Assembly: GCA_002419055.1 (NCBI GenBank)
Contig: DIFI01000006.1
Location: 1-64,000, forward strand
Direction: 5' to 3'
DNA from: Peptococcaceae bacterium UBA5752
GTDB lineage: Bacteria; Bacillota; Dehalobacteriia; UBA4068
DNA length: 64,000 bases
Shown here: positions 8,452 to 16,710 of the stretch, piece after piece
Numbering within the stretch: position 1 is the first letter of the stretch
How the letters are laid out: each line of letters opens with the position of its first letter
The notes under the pieces: generated by a model
Told to the model about the DNA's origin: nothing
The model's input: the letters and a program-made list of their open reading frames with translations, nothing else
Database searches by the model: none
Program-made: the position numbers and the translations under genes

Positions 8452-9843
8452 TTAATCTGCATCGACAATTTCGCCTGCTTCTTCAGTAGCATCGGCAATA
8501 ACTTCTGTGTCTACGGCAGCCTGCGGCTCGGGCCGGTCAGTTATTTCTTCGGTAATAACGGCTGATTGATAAATTAAATCTAGCGCCTTTTGCATTCTCA
8601 TGCCATCTATCAAAGTGTAAATTTGGCCGCTTTTAACTAAATAATCTTGTATTACTTCTACCGGCTGACCATAATTATCGGCCATGGTTGTCACATGTTC
8701 TTCAATCTCTTCTTTAGAGACTTCAATTTTTTCTTCGTCAGCAACAGTACCCAGCACTAAGTCCATTTTCACACCCTGATCGGCTTGAACACGATAGTTT
8801 TCTCTGAATGAATCCATGTCACCGCCATTAAATTCAATAAATTTATCTACAGATAAGCCTTGTGATTTTAGTCTTTGATCAAGATTTTCGATCAAAGCAT
8901 CAATCCGCTGCTCTATCATCATCGGTGGCACATCCAATGTCGCGTTTGCAACTATTTGTTTGATTGCCTCTGCATGACAAGCATCTTCTGCCTCAAGACG
9001 ATTCTTTTCTAAAAGTTTTTCTTTGACTTCAACTCGGTATTGTTCCATAGTATCGGAAGTTTCACTGACTTCCTGGACAAAAGCATCATCAAGGTCAGGT
9101 AATACTTTTACCTTAATCCCCTTGATCGTGACATCAAATTCTACCGGCTGACCGGCTAATTTTTCATCATGATATTTTTCCGGGAAGGTTACTTTTACCC
9201 GCTTTTCTTCGCCAACCTTGCAGCCAATCAACTGATCTTCAAAACCCGGTACGAATGAACCCGAACCAAGCTCTAACGGATAGTCCTCTGCTTTACCGCC
9301 GGGGAAAGCCGTACCATCATGATAACCTGTAAAGTCTATCGTTACCGTACTGTTTTTTTCGGCGGCAAATCCTTCAACTGCATCCTCCAGTTTAGTTAGA
9401 CGAACACGCTGCTTCTCAATCTCGCTGTCGATTTCTGCATCAGTAACTTCATAAACAGTCTTAGTCAATTCTAATCCCTTATATTGGCCAAGAGTAACTT
9501 CCGGCATTACAGTCATAGTTGCTTTAAATATAAAAGGTTTATCTTTCTGCAGTTGGATAACTTCCAATTCCGGCTTGTCAACTGCTTCAAGATTATTTTC
9601 TTTCATGCCATCAGCACAGGCTTTAGGTACCAATTCATCAGCAGCCTCATCCAAAACGGTCTGAACACCCACAAAATTTTCGACTATATTGTAAGGTGCC
9701 TTGCCCTTGCGAAAACCGGGGATGTTAACCTTCTGTGAGATGCGTTTGCCTGCCAATTTACAAGCCAACGCCATTTCATCCGTGGAAATCTCGACTTGCA
9801 AAGTCTTTTGATAATTCTCACCGCTGCTTACTTCAAATTTCAT
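8452..9843 (-). CDS. tig: Trigger factor, ribosome-bound chaperone and prolyl isomerase
   Basis: 463 residues. The ribosome-docking signature GFRKGKAP is at 43-50, an FKBP-type isomerase domain spans about 150-250 (VTIDFTGYHDG and LGSGSFVPGFEDQL), and a helical C-terminal chaperone domain follows, ending in an acidic tail. It shields nascent chains at the ribosome exit. I start at the ATG at 9843, 7 bases after AGGAGG; the longest ORF includes one extra TTG codon. First gene of the tig-clpP-clpX group, 96 bases after dapB. Confidence 0.97.
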   Translation of the reverse strand: MKFEVSSGENYQKTLQVEISTDEMALACKLAGKRISQKVNIPGFRKGKAPYNIVENFVGVQTVLDEAADELVPKACADGMKENNLEAVDKPELEVIQLQKDKPFIFKATMTVMPEVTLGQYKGLELTKTVYEVTDAEIDSEIEKQRVRLTKLEDAVEGFAAEKNSTVTIDFTGYHDGTAFPGGKAEDYPLELGSGSFVPGFEDQLIGCKVGEEKRVKVTFPEKYHDEKLAGQPVEFDVTIKGIKVKVLPDLDDAFVQEVSETSDTMEQYRVEVKEKLLEKNRLEAEDACHAEAIKQIVANATLDVPPMMIEQRIDALIENLDQRLKSQGLSVDKFIEFNGGDMDSFRENYRVQADQGVKMDLVLGTVADEEKIEVSKEEIEEHVTTMADNYGQPVEVIQDYLVKSGQIYTLIDGMRMQKALDLIYQSAVITEEITDRPEPQAAVDTEVIADATEEAGEIVDAD

Positions 9844-9939
9844 CAATATGCCTCCTTAAAATCCTCTTATCATATTCTTAAATAATGTAAATATCCGACT
9901 TGATCTATTCTCTATTATAAGCAATAATCCTTCCGTTTG

Positions 9940-10734
9940 TTAAATGATATTCTCTAATCCACTAACAAGCCCTTCTAATTGCAGCACTTTTCGAACGGCA
10001 ATTAATAATCCCGGCAAAAAACTATCACGACTCATCGCGTCATGCCGAATAGTCAATAGCTGGCCGACACCGCCAAAAACCACCTCCTGCGTCGCTACAT
10101 AACCCGGCAGACGCACACTGTGAATCCGAGCGCCCTGAAAATCGCCACCACGGGCACCAGGCAGTTTTTCATATTCATTAGCAGCTCCCTGGGAAAATAC
10201 ATCGCGTTTTTCGGCAATTAATTCCATGGTTGCTAAAGCAGTGCCGGAAGGTGCATCAAGTTTCTGGTCATGGTGCCGTTCAATGATTTCCACATGGGTA
10301 AAATATTCTGCCGCCTCGGCCGCAAAACGCATCATCAAAACTGCTCCCAGTGCAAAATTGGGAGCAACAAACACCGGCGCCTGATGTTGATGTGCCAGCT
10401 TGTCCACTTCTTTAATATCATGTGCCGAAAGTCCGGTAGTTCCAACAACACAGGCTACCCCCATTGGTACAACGCTGCGTAATGTTTTCATAATTGCTTG
10501 CGGATTAGTAAAATCCACTAATACTTCGGGACGGGCGCGTTTGATAGCCGTAATCAAATCACCTTCTATCTTTACACCCGTGGGCTCGTTACCTGTTATA
10601 ATGCCGATATCGGAACCATGCAGACGCGTATCAACTGCTGCTACAATATTGATATCTTCCTCTGCTAACAGCCCCGCTGTCATACATTTACCCATTTTGC
10701 CGGCGGCTCCGTTAACGATAACCTTAATTGTCAT
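9940..10734 (-). CDS. dapB: 4-hydroxy-tetrahydrodipicolinate reductase
   Basis: 264 residues. The N-terminal Rossmann fold begins VNGAAGKMGK; the substrate-binding and dimer domain holds IIERHHDQKLDAPSGTAL with the conserved HH-x2-K-x-DAPSGTA motif. The enzyme makes tetrahydrodipicolinate with NAD(P)H, for lysine, the diaminopimelate of the cell wall, and possibly dipicolinate of spores. ATG preceded by AAGGAG. It follows ymxH by 17 bases in a sporulation and wall operon, which fits. Confidence 0.97.
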   Translation of the reverse strand: MTIKVIVNGAAGKMGKCMTAGLLAEEDINIVAAVDTRLHGSDIGIITGNEPTGVKIEGDLITAIKRARPEVLVDFTNPQAIMKTLRSVVPMGVACVVGTTGLSAHDIKEVDKLAHQHQAPVFVAPNFALGAVLMMRFAAEAAEYFTHVEIIERHHDQKLDAPSGTALATMELIAEKRDVFSQGAANEYEKLPGARGGDFQGARIHSVRLPGYVATQEVVFGGVGQLLTIRHDAMSRDSFLPGLLIAVRKVLQLEGLVSGLENII

Positions 10735-10751
10735 AAAAACATCTCCTTAAA

Positions 10752-11009
10752 TCAACGGTTATATGTACCATTTTCATCTATTTCCACCACTATCACTTCG
10801 GAACCGATCTTTCTCACTGCGGTCCAAGGGATAGATAATTGCCGCTTACCGGCGCTAAAACCTAACAAACCACGCCGCGGCGGCAATATAATCTCAATGA
10901 TTCTGCCATCCACCGGATCTACCAACAAATCGGAATCGCCGACTGTGCCTAATATCTCTCCGTCGTAGATATTGATGATTTTCTTGTCCGCAAATTCGCT
11001 AAGACGCAT
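10752..11009 (-). CDS. ymxH: YlmC/YmxH-family PRC-barrel sporulation protein
   Basis: 85-residue protein beginning MRLSEFADKKIINIYDGE, with LVDPVDGRIIEIILP and a basic GKRQLSIPW segment: the short PRC-barrel family (YlmC/YmxH) conserved in endospore formers and linked to sporulation by its distribution. The function is not established. I use the ATG at 11009, spaced from AGAGGTGA; a GTG three codons earlier overlaps that site and is less likely. It stands with mlpA and ylxY as in Bacillus. Confidence 0.85.
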   Translation of the reverse strand: MRLSEFADKKIINIYDGEILGTVGDSDLLVDPVDGRIIEIILPPRRGLLGFSAGKRQLSIPWTAVRKIGSEVIVVEIDENGTYNR

Positions 11010-11067
11010 AGCAATCACCTCTAGAGGTTTTTTTCATTATATGCCTCTTGAGGGACAGCTATGACCG

Positions 11068-11517
11068 CTAAAAACCACTATGTCCAAAACCGCCGCTACC
11101 GCGATCACTATCACTAAGATGATCTGTTTCTTCCAACGTAACATGTATGACCGGAGAAACAACCAATTGCGCCAGCCGCATTCCCCGTTCAATAAGAAAC
11201 GGCTGCTCGCCATGATTTATAACAATCAGTCCAATTTCACCACGATAATCGGCATCAATAGTACCCGGAGTATTGAGCAATGTAATACCATAATTTAATG
11301 CCAGTCCGCTACGCGGCCTAATTTGTGCCTCAAAACCTTGGGGTAATTCGATGGCAAGCCCGGTAGGGATCAACACCCTTTTGCCCGGATTAAGTAACAT
11401 TCCCTCTTTATCTACGGCAGCTAATAGATCCAACCCGGATGAAAACTCACTTTGATATTGCGGAAGCTCTAAACCACAATAATTTTCCAACTTTTTTATT
11501 TGAATGACTATATCCAT
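11068..11517 (-). CDS. dut: Deoxyuridine 5'-triphosphate nucleotidohydrolase (dUTPase)
   Basis: 149-residue trimeric-type dUTPase with all five motifs: SGLDLLA, RPRSGLALNYGI, NTPGTIDADYRGEIG, RGMRLAQLVV and the C-terminal GSGGFGHSGF that closes over the active site. It hydrolyses dUTP to dUMP and keeps uracil out of DNA. Starts 8 bases after mlpA with TAGGAG before the ATG, so it is part of the same operon. Confidence 0.97.
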   Translation of the reverse strand: MDIVIQIKKLENYCGLELPQYQSEFSSGLDLLAAVDKEGMLLNPGKRVLIPTGLAIELPQGFEAQIRPRSGLALNYGITLLNTPGTIDADYRGEIGLIVINHGEQPFLIERGMRLAQLVVSPVIHVTLEETDHLSDSDRGSGGFGHSGF

Positions 11518-11525
11518 TTTTTCTC

Positions 11526-12776
11526 CTAAAACAGCTTTTTTAAATCGAAGTTATCCTGCTGTGGTCCTACGGTAGCAATAACAAGTTTTTCCGGTACAAA
11601 CAGTTTGGCAGCTAACCTAGAAATATCCTCTCTGCTTACTTGCATCAGTTTGTCCAAAGATTTTTCCCAGGAGTATTGTTCTTCAAGCATTAATTCCCAT
11701 TTGCCAATTTTATTCATCACACTGCTGCTGCTCTCCATGCCGAATAACAAGCTGCCCTTCAATTGCTGTTTGCTTCGAAGCAGCTCATCTTCAGTTATGC
11801 CTTTTGTCGCTATATCTTTAAATTCGGCGGTAATCACTTGAATCAGTTGGTTGATATTCTTCGGTCTGGTGGAAGCATAAGCGGCAAAACTGCCGCTTTT
11901 GAGAAAACTGGCATTATAGGAATATACAGTGTATGCCAATCCTCTTTTTTCTCGAACTTCCTGGAAAAGCCGCGAACTCACACCGCCGCCCAAGGCGCAG
12001 CTTAGTACTGCGGCTGTATAATAATCGTCATCTCTACTGGTAATCGAAGGAAAGCCAAGACAAAGATGAGTTTGCTCGATATCTTTGTTTATATAAACGG
12101 TACCTGAAACCGCCTGCGGCGAACTCGGCTCTATGGCAATACTATCACCTATACAAGCTGCAAAATATTTTTCAACTGCGGCGACGGCACGCTGCTCATC
12201 GATATTGCCGGCAATCGCTATCACCATATTACGAGGTTGATATTTCTGCTGCCAATAACTTACGAGATCATCACGCCGCATAGCTTCCACTGTTTGTCGA
12301 CTGCCGATTACAGCTCGTCCATAACTATGGTGCGGCCACATTGTCGCCGGCATCAGCTCTGTTACCAAATCGTCAGGAGTATCCTCATAAGAATTGATCT
12401 CCTCGATCACCACGTTTTTTTCCCTGGCAAATTCTTCTTGGGCAAATACAGAATTTAAATGCATATCTGCCAATATATCCATGCTCAGCTCAAAATCTTC
12501 ATCTATGCATCGAATATAATAACAGGTTTGCTCTCGGGAAGTAAAGGCATTCATGATGCCTCCTACCGATTCCATCGTTTCAGCGATTTCCTTGGCGCTG
12601 CGGGTTGTTGTCCCTTTGAATAGCATATGCTCAAGAAAATGCGAAATACCGGCAAGCGGTTCTTCTTCCCAGACTGATCCTGCTTTTATCCACACACCGG
12701 TAGTAACCGAACGCAAATAGGGCATCTGTTCAATTACTAATCTTAAACCCGATGCGAATACTATTTTTTTCGTCAT
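11526..12776 (-). CDS. mlpA: M16-family zinc metallopeptidase, MlpA/YmxG type
   Basis: 416 residues of the processing-peptidase family. The inverted zinc motif HFLEH is at 46-50 (His46, Glu49, His50), and the second half holds the family's GGGVSSRLFQEVREKRGLAY segment. It is a soluble peptidase; in Bacillus mlpA lies beside ylxY and ymxH. The substrate is unknown. ATG with AAGG upstream. Downstream dut follows after 8 bases. Confidence 0.92.
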   Translation of the reverse strand: MTKKIVFASGLRLVIEQMPYLRSVTTGVWIKAGSVWEEEPLAGISHFLEHMLFKGTTTRSAKEIAETMESVGGIMNAFTSREQTCYYIRCIDEDFELSMDILADMHLNSVFAQEEFAREKNVVIEEINSYEDTPDDLVTELMPATMWPHHSYGRAVIGSRQTVEAMRRDDLVSYWQQKYQPRNMVIAIAGNIDEQRAVAAVEKYFAACIGDSIAIEPSSPQAVSGTVYINKDIEQTHLCLGFPSITSRDDDYYTAAVLSCALGGGVSSRLFQEVREKRGLAYTVYSYNASFLKSGSFAAYASTRPKNINQLIQVITAEFKDIATKGITEDELLRSKQQLKGSLLFGMESSSSVMNKIGKWELMLEEQYSWEKSLDKLMQVSREDISRLAAKLFVPEKLVIATVGPQQDNFDLKKLF

Positions 12777-12848
12777 TGATTTTACCTTTCCCCTAAGAAT
12801 ATTTAGTTATTTTTCTGCAAAAAGGGTCAAAATCCTGCATATTACATA

Positions 12849-13985
12849 TTATTGAACAAATAGCCTATTAAACAACGAAAAAGATTCAGATGCATCAACT
12901 GCCGCGGATAACCTTACATTCATTATTTGATTATCTTTGCTATCATATACCATTAAATATCCGATTGTTTGATCATCAGTAACCGGTGCAGTTAAATTTA
13001 ATGGCAATTGCCATGAAAGCCGTAGATCAGTTAAGTTTTCTTTAGGATATAAAAGATAGGCATCAGTACTGACTTGAATAGGTAAATATTCTATTTTGCT
13101 ATTTTTAATAGGCAAAATAGCGACAATCTCTCCTGCTGCTGCCAACCGGCAAAGTCTATAATTATCAGCACCGTAATTTAACAGCTCCAGGCTCTCACCA
13201 TAACGGTCAGGACTATGCAATACCACGCTGATAAATTGCATTTCTCCGGACTGCATTGATGCAACCAAACAAGAACCAGCCGCATCGGTAGTGCCTGTTT
13301 TGATGCCTGTAATAGCATCAGATTGCCATAATAATTTGTTGGTACTCTTTAGTTTGCGTGCCGATGAACCGCTGCCGATTTGTGCATATTTGCTGGACAC
13401 AACCTCGGCAAAATAATTATTTTTCATCGCATAACTGGCAATAAAAGCTAAATTCTTAGCGCTTATCTGGTGACCTTCAATCGGTAATCCATTACTGTTA
13501 TATAAGGTGGCCGATGTAGCTCCGAGGGTTGCAGCTTTAAGATTTAGCCAGTGCACAAACAACGATTCGTCACCTGCCACAGCTTCGGCCAAAGCAAAAC
13601 AAGCGTCATTGCCTGAACGTATCAATGAAGCCTTAAGCAAATCATCTATTGTTAAAATTTCACCTGCCTGCAAATTAATGCTCGATTCACCAACTTGAGC
13701 AGCCTCGGCACTGATCTGATGCTGCTCAGATAAGTTCGCGAGATCTAAAGCGGTAATCGCCGATATAATTTTGCTTGTACTGGCCGGTGGCAGTGGAGTA
13801 TCAGCATTCTTTTGAAAGATTATCCTGCCACTGTTTGATTCAATAAGAATTGCCGCGGTTGCAGCAAGATCCGGCACTGCTTGCTCCGGTACTGCTTGTG
13901 CCGGAGCCGAAATCGACAATAATATGATAATCAAAACTATAGCTTTGCTATAAACCGATATTTTCCGATACAGTCGTAAAAACAT
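12849..13985 (-). CDS. dacF: D-alanyl-D-alanine carboxypeptidase, DacF-like (penicillin-binding protein)
   Basis: 378 residues with a signal peptide (hydrophobic core about 15-29, cut near SAPAQA). Catalytic motifs of the S11 family are present: STSK at 69-72 with the nucleophile Ser69, SGN at 124-126 and KTGTTDAAG near 230. It trims the terminal D-Ala from peptidoglycan stem peptides outside the membrane. The C-terminal beta domain resembles PBP5/DacF. Its start overlaps the end of the polysaccharide deacetylase gene by 38 bases. DacF rather than DacB is inferred from the context. Confidence 0.9.
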   Translation of the reverse strand: MFLRLYRKISVYSKAIVLIIILLSISAPAQAVPEQAVPDLAATAAILIESNSGRIIFQKNADTPLPPASTSKIISAITALDLANLSEQHQISAEAAQVGESSINLQAGEILTIDDLLKASLIRSGNDACFALAEAVAGDESLFVHWLNLKAATLGATSATLYNSNGLPIEGHQISAKNLAFIASYAMKNNYFAEVVSSKYAQIGSGSSARKLKSTNKLLWQSDAITGIKTGTTDAAGSCLVASMQSGEMQFISVVLHSPDRYGESLELLNYGADNYRLCRLAAAGEIVAILPIKNSKIEYLPIQVSTDAYLLYPKENLTDLRLSWQLPLNLTAPVTDDQTIGYLMVYDSKDNQIMNVRLSAAVDASESFSLFNRLFVQ

Positions 13986-14655
13986 AACCTTGCTCCTGCG
14001 CTTTTTCGATTATATCCGGCAAAGCAGCCAAAGTCGATGCTGTCGGGTGAGCTAATATAATTGCTCCGCCATGTATTTTACTGGCAACCCTTGAAACAAT
14101 TGTTGCTGCATCCGGTTTCTGCCAATCTATGGTGTCGACGCTCCAGAGAATGACTTTATAACCGCAATCATCTGCTGCTTGTAACACATGTTCTTCTGAT
14201 TCACCGGATGGAGGTGCATATAATCGTGTAGTAATGCCGGCAGCTTTGACTATTGCATCCTCGGTCTTGGTTATTTCCTCAATGTTTTGCTGGTATGTGT
14301 TTTCATTAGGACTGCTGTGACTATAAGCATGATTGCCAATTTCATGGCCGGCAGCGGCAATAGCTGCCGCCATGTCCGGATTATTAGTAGTCCATCGGCC
14401 TGTGAGAAAGAATGTTGCCTTAACATCATATTCGGATAATACTGCCAACATATCCGGTATGTATTCCTCTCCCCAATCAACATTAATAGCTAAACTGACT
14501 TTATTATCTGTGATATTTCCCTGACGATATGGTTCAGCTGTCACTGCAGTCGCCTGAGGCAAAGCATTTTTAGCTGCCACAATCAACACTGTCACTGCTA
14601 ATAAATAAATAAGAAAATATCTGCCGTTTTTCTTACTCAAATAGAATGTTTGCAT
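13948..14655 (-). CDS. ylxY: YlxY-like polysaccharide deacetylase family protein
   Basis: 235 residues: an N-terminal membrane anchor or signal (about 11-30) and a NodB-type deacetylase fold (VKATFFLTGRWT, HEIGNHAYSHSSPN, LYAPPSGE, ILWSVDTIDW). The His-x3-His pair of the metal site is kept, but the first motif, usually TFDDG, reads INVDWGEEY, so one of the two aspartates is replaced. This altered motif is a feature of YlxY relatives, which lie next to mlpA in Bacillus. ATG at 14655 is 8 bases after GGGGG; the longer ORF starts at a TTG within that site. Activity is uncertain. Confidence 0.85.
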   Translation of the reverse strand: MQTFYLSKKNGRYFLIYLLAVTVLIVAAKNALPQATAVTAEPYRQGNITDNKVSLAINVDWGEEYIPDMLAVLSEYDVKATFFLTGRWTTNNPDMAAAIAAAGHEIGNHAYSHSSPNENTYQQNIEEITKTEDAIVKAAGITTRLYAPPSGESEEHVLQAADDCGYKVILWSVDTIDWQKPDAATIVSRVASKIHGGAIILAHPTASTLAALPDIIEKAQEQGYVFTTVSENIGL

Positions 14656-14741
14656 GCGGCTAACCCCCAATCGGTTAATCTAAACCTTTTATATCAATAT
14701 TCTATGGCAATGACAATTATGTAATTAATATTAATATTAAC

Positions 14742-14789
14742 CAATATAATTAGATAAAAATATTTTAAATTTTTTATCTAATTATATTG
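14742..14789. repeat. Perfect 19-bp inverted repeat with 10-base loop
   Basis: CAATATAATTAGATAAAAA (14742-14760) and its exact reverse complement (14771-14789) frame a 10-base AT loop. The right arm ends inside the -35 box of the following plus-strand promoter, so it could be an operator or a cruciform. It is too AT-rich to be an efficient terminator on either strand. Confidence 0.75.
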
Positions 14790-14815
14790 ACATGAGAATA
14801 ATGTTATAGTATACT
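14787..14815 (+). promoter_or_regulatory. Sigma-A promoter with no ORF downstream
   Basis: TTGACA (14787-14792), spacer of 17 bases, TATACT (14810-14815). It points away from ylxY and into a 120-base stretch that has no ORF and ends in a hairpin, beyond which only the 3' end of the opposite-strand nifS lies. Confidence 0.75.
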
Positions 14816-14821
14816 TATGCC

Positions 14822-14936
14822 AAGGGTTGTATCTCCCCGAATATAACGACTGGTCAAATTAACTTATACCTTATCCCCCTTAAACACCCCCTTTTAAAAA
14901 AGCAACCTCCTGTAATCGCTCTACAGGAGGTTGCTT
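14822..14936 (+). ncRNA. Candidate small regulatory RNA with three C-rich motifs
   Basis: A transcript starting about 7 bases after the TATACT box would run roughly 115 bases to a 15-bp hairpin. It contains no start codon with a ribosome-binding site. Three C-runs in unpaired AU-rich context are visible: TCTCCCCG (14832), TATCCCCCTT (14873) and CACCCCCTTTT (14885). Such stretches are complementary to Shine-Dalgarno sequences and are the seed type used by Gram-positive sRNAs such as RoxS/RsaE and FsrA. The U-run on the plus strand is weak. Identity with a known family was not established. Confidence 0.55.
14900..14936 (-). terminator. Terminator of nifS (and possible 3' end of the opposite small RNA)
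   Basis: AAGCAACCTCCTGTA (14900-14914) pairs perfectly with TACAGGAGGTTGCTT (14922-14936). On the minus strand it is followed by TTTTT and lies 15 bases after the nifS stop, a textbook terminator. The same stem would form the 3' end of the plus-strand candidate RNA. Confidence 0.85.
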
Positions 14937-14951
14937 AATATCTTCTTTCTA

Positions 14952-16121
14952 TTATCTTGGTGTAAATGGACTCATTTTACGCAATAGGGCAACTTTTTCT
15001 TCTATTACATCAACAGTATGAAGTATTTGTTGCTCGCTAACGCCTAACCCAAGTGAAAATCTTAAAGAGCTGTCAAGCCAGGGGTTTTGCACACCCATTG
15101 CCTTTAAGACATGAGATGGACTCAAGGATCCCGAAGAACAGGCTGAACCGGTAGAGCAGCAAATGCCCGCCGCGTCAAGGTAAAGATACAAAGCTTCGCC
15201 TTCAATATAATTAAAAGCCAGATTAGCATTATGGGGCAGACGTTGTTGGAGATGACCGTTCAAACGGCATTGGTCAATACGGCTTAATACTTGTGATACA
15301 AATAAATCCCGCAGGCGTTTTTGCTCCTTCAGTTCCTCCTGCCAACCCTTGGCGGTAAGTTCTGCTGCTAAACCAAAGCCGATTATTCCCGGCATATTTT
15401 CTGTACCGGAACGCAACTTCTTTTCTTGTCCGCCGCCGTAGGTTCTTCTGCCTAGATGAAGGCCGTGACGTTTATATAAAGCACCCGCACCTTTGGGGCC
15501 ATTTATTTTATGAGATGAATAAGTCAGTAAATCTACATCTAACTGCTGAACATCAACTTCTATCTTACCTACGCTTTGAACAGCATCAACATGAAACAAA
15601 GCTCCTGCTTCATGAGCTATTGCAGCTAATTCCTTAATCGGGTTGATTGTACCGACCTCATTATTGGCATGCATAATACTAACCAAAAAAGTGTCATCTT
15701 TGATTGCTGCTTTGAGCGTTTGCGGCTGGACCATTCCATATTGATCTACATCAAGAACAGTAACATCGAAACCTTCGCGCTTCAACTGATCGCAGCTTTC
15801 CAGGATAGCATGATGCTCTACCGCAGAAGTAATCAAATGCTTCTTGCCCTTTGCTACCGCTGCCGTACCGAAGAGAGCTATATTATCGGCCTCTGTACCG
15901 CCGCTAGTGAAAAATAGATCATTTACATCAACATTGATCAAGGAAGCGACCTGTTCACGGGCCTTCTCTAGATAGCCCTTAGCATCTCTGCCAATAGAAT
16001 GGGTACTCGACGGATTGCCAAAATGATAACACATAAAATCAGCCATGGCATCGATTACTTGCGGAAACATCGGCGTAGTAGCCGCATGATCCAAATATAT
16101 TTTTTCTGTCAAGGAAATCAT
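14952..16121 (-). CDS. nifS: Cysteine desulfurase, NifS/IscS family
   Basis: 389 residues. The PLP lysine is Lys205 in SSHKINGPKG, and the persulfide-carrying cysteine is Cys328 in STGSACSSGS, the short-loop class I type used for iron-sulfur clusters. EVGTINPIKEL and HVDAVQSVGK hold the cofactor contacts. It removes sulfur from cysteine for cluster or thiolation use. It begins 15 bases after an IscR-like regulator, so both form one unit; no iscU follows, and the operon ends at the hairpin just after it. Confidence 0.95.
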   Translation of the reverse strand: MISLTEKIYLDHAATTPMFPQVIDAMADFMCYHFGNPSSTHSIGRDAKGYLEKAREQVASLINVDVNDLFFTSGGTEADNIALFGTAAVAKGKKHLITSAVEHHAILESCDQLKREGFDVTVLDVDQYGMVQPQTLKAAIKDDTFLVSIMHANNEVGTINPIKELAAIAHEAGALFHVDAVQSVGKIEVDVQQLDVDLLTYSSHKINGPKGAGALYKRHGLHLGRRTYGGGQEKKLRSGTENMPGIIGFGLAAELTAKGWQEELKEQKRLRDLFVSQVLSRIDQCRLNGHLQQRLPHNANLAFNYIEGEALYLYLDAAGICCSTGSACSSGSLSPSHVLKAMGVQNPWLDSSLRFSLGLGVSEQQILHTVDVIEEKVALLRKMSPFTPR

Positions 16122-16136
16122 CTCCTAAAACTTTTT

Positions 16137-16553
16137 TTAGCGTGTTTCTTTATTTATTAAATCGGCTAATGTATGGGAATCCAATACTTCCGCAATCGCC
16201 TTTTGAATTTCTTCCCAAAGATAGCCGCTACCGCAGCAATCTTTTTTGCTGCAAGCATTGGCTTCTTCTTCGCTGGCACAAACTGCCAAATTAAGAGGTC
16301 CCTCTAAAGCTCTGAAAATCTCGCCGACAACAATATCCTGCGGATCTCTTGCCAACATATACCCGCCCTGAGCTCCGCGGCTGCTGACAATAATCCTCGC
16401 CTTTTTAAGCGGCGACATCAGCTGTTCAAGATAGCCTTCGGAAATCTGTTGCCGCAGGGAAATCGCTGATAACGTCACGGGTTTACCATGATAATTGCAC
16501 GCAATATCCAGTAATGCCCTTAAGCCATACCTACCCTTGGTAGATATATTCAC
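16137..16553 (-). CDS. iscR: Rrf2-family transcriptional regulator, IscR-like
   Basis: 138 residues, beginning MNISTKGRYGLRALLDIA, with a winged helix (ISEGYLEQLMSPLKKARII, SSRGAQGGYMLAR) and a cysteine cluster C-x8-C-x4-CC near residues 92-107, where IscR holds a [2Fe-2S] cluster. Family members repress iron-sulfur or cysteine genes when the cluster is present. The gene directly precedes nifS and has its own consensus promoter flanked by repeated GGGAAA motifs, consistent with autoregulation. CymR-type sulfur regulation is an alternative. Confidence 0.87.
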   Translation of the reverse strand: MNISTKGRYGLRALLDIACNYHGKPVTLSAISLRQQISEGYLEQLMSPLKKARIIVSSRGAQGGYMLARDPQDIVVGEIFRALEGPLNLAVCASEEEANACSKKDCCGSGYLWEEIQKAIAEVLDSHTLADLINKETR

Positions 16554-16603
16554 TTTGCCACCTCATTCCTTAGTCTTTTAATGGGAAATAAATTACTGGG
16601 AAA

Positions 16604-16632
16604 AGTATAATTCTTTTATAAAATATTGTCAA
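16604..16632 (-). promoter_or_regulatory. Sigma-A promoter of iscR-nifS with repeated GGGAAA motifs
   Basis: On the minus strand TTGACA (16627-16632), 17 bases, TATACT (16604-16609). On the plus strand ATGGGAAATA and CTGGGAAAAG repeat 16 bases apart just downstream of the start site, and TTTTTCCC lies just upstream of the -35 box. These repeats may be the binding sites of the Rrf2 regulator; that role is inference. Confidence 0.75.
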
Positions 16633-16674
16633 GCCTCAAAATTTTTCCCTAATATACGAATATTTAAACATAAA

Positions 16675-16698
16675 AAGAGCTACCTAACGGTAGCTCTT
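16675..16698 (-). terminator. Terminator of panC
   Basis: AAGAGCTACC (16675-16684) and GGTAGCTCTT (16689-16698) form a 10-bp stem with a 4-base loop, followed on the minus strand by TTTATG. It lies 13 bases after the panC stop. Confidence 0.85.
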
Positions 16699-16710
16699 AA
16701 ATAGATATAA

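Noticed and set aside
14671..14741. Sigma-E type promoter for the ylxY operon (ATATT and CATAATTG on the minus strand)
   Set aside because: The spacing between the two elements is about 11 bases, too short for the known mother-cell promoters, and the region is generally AT-rich.
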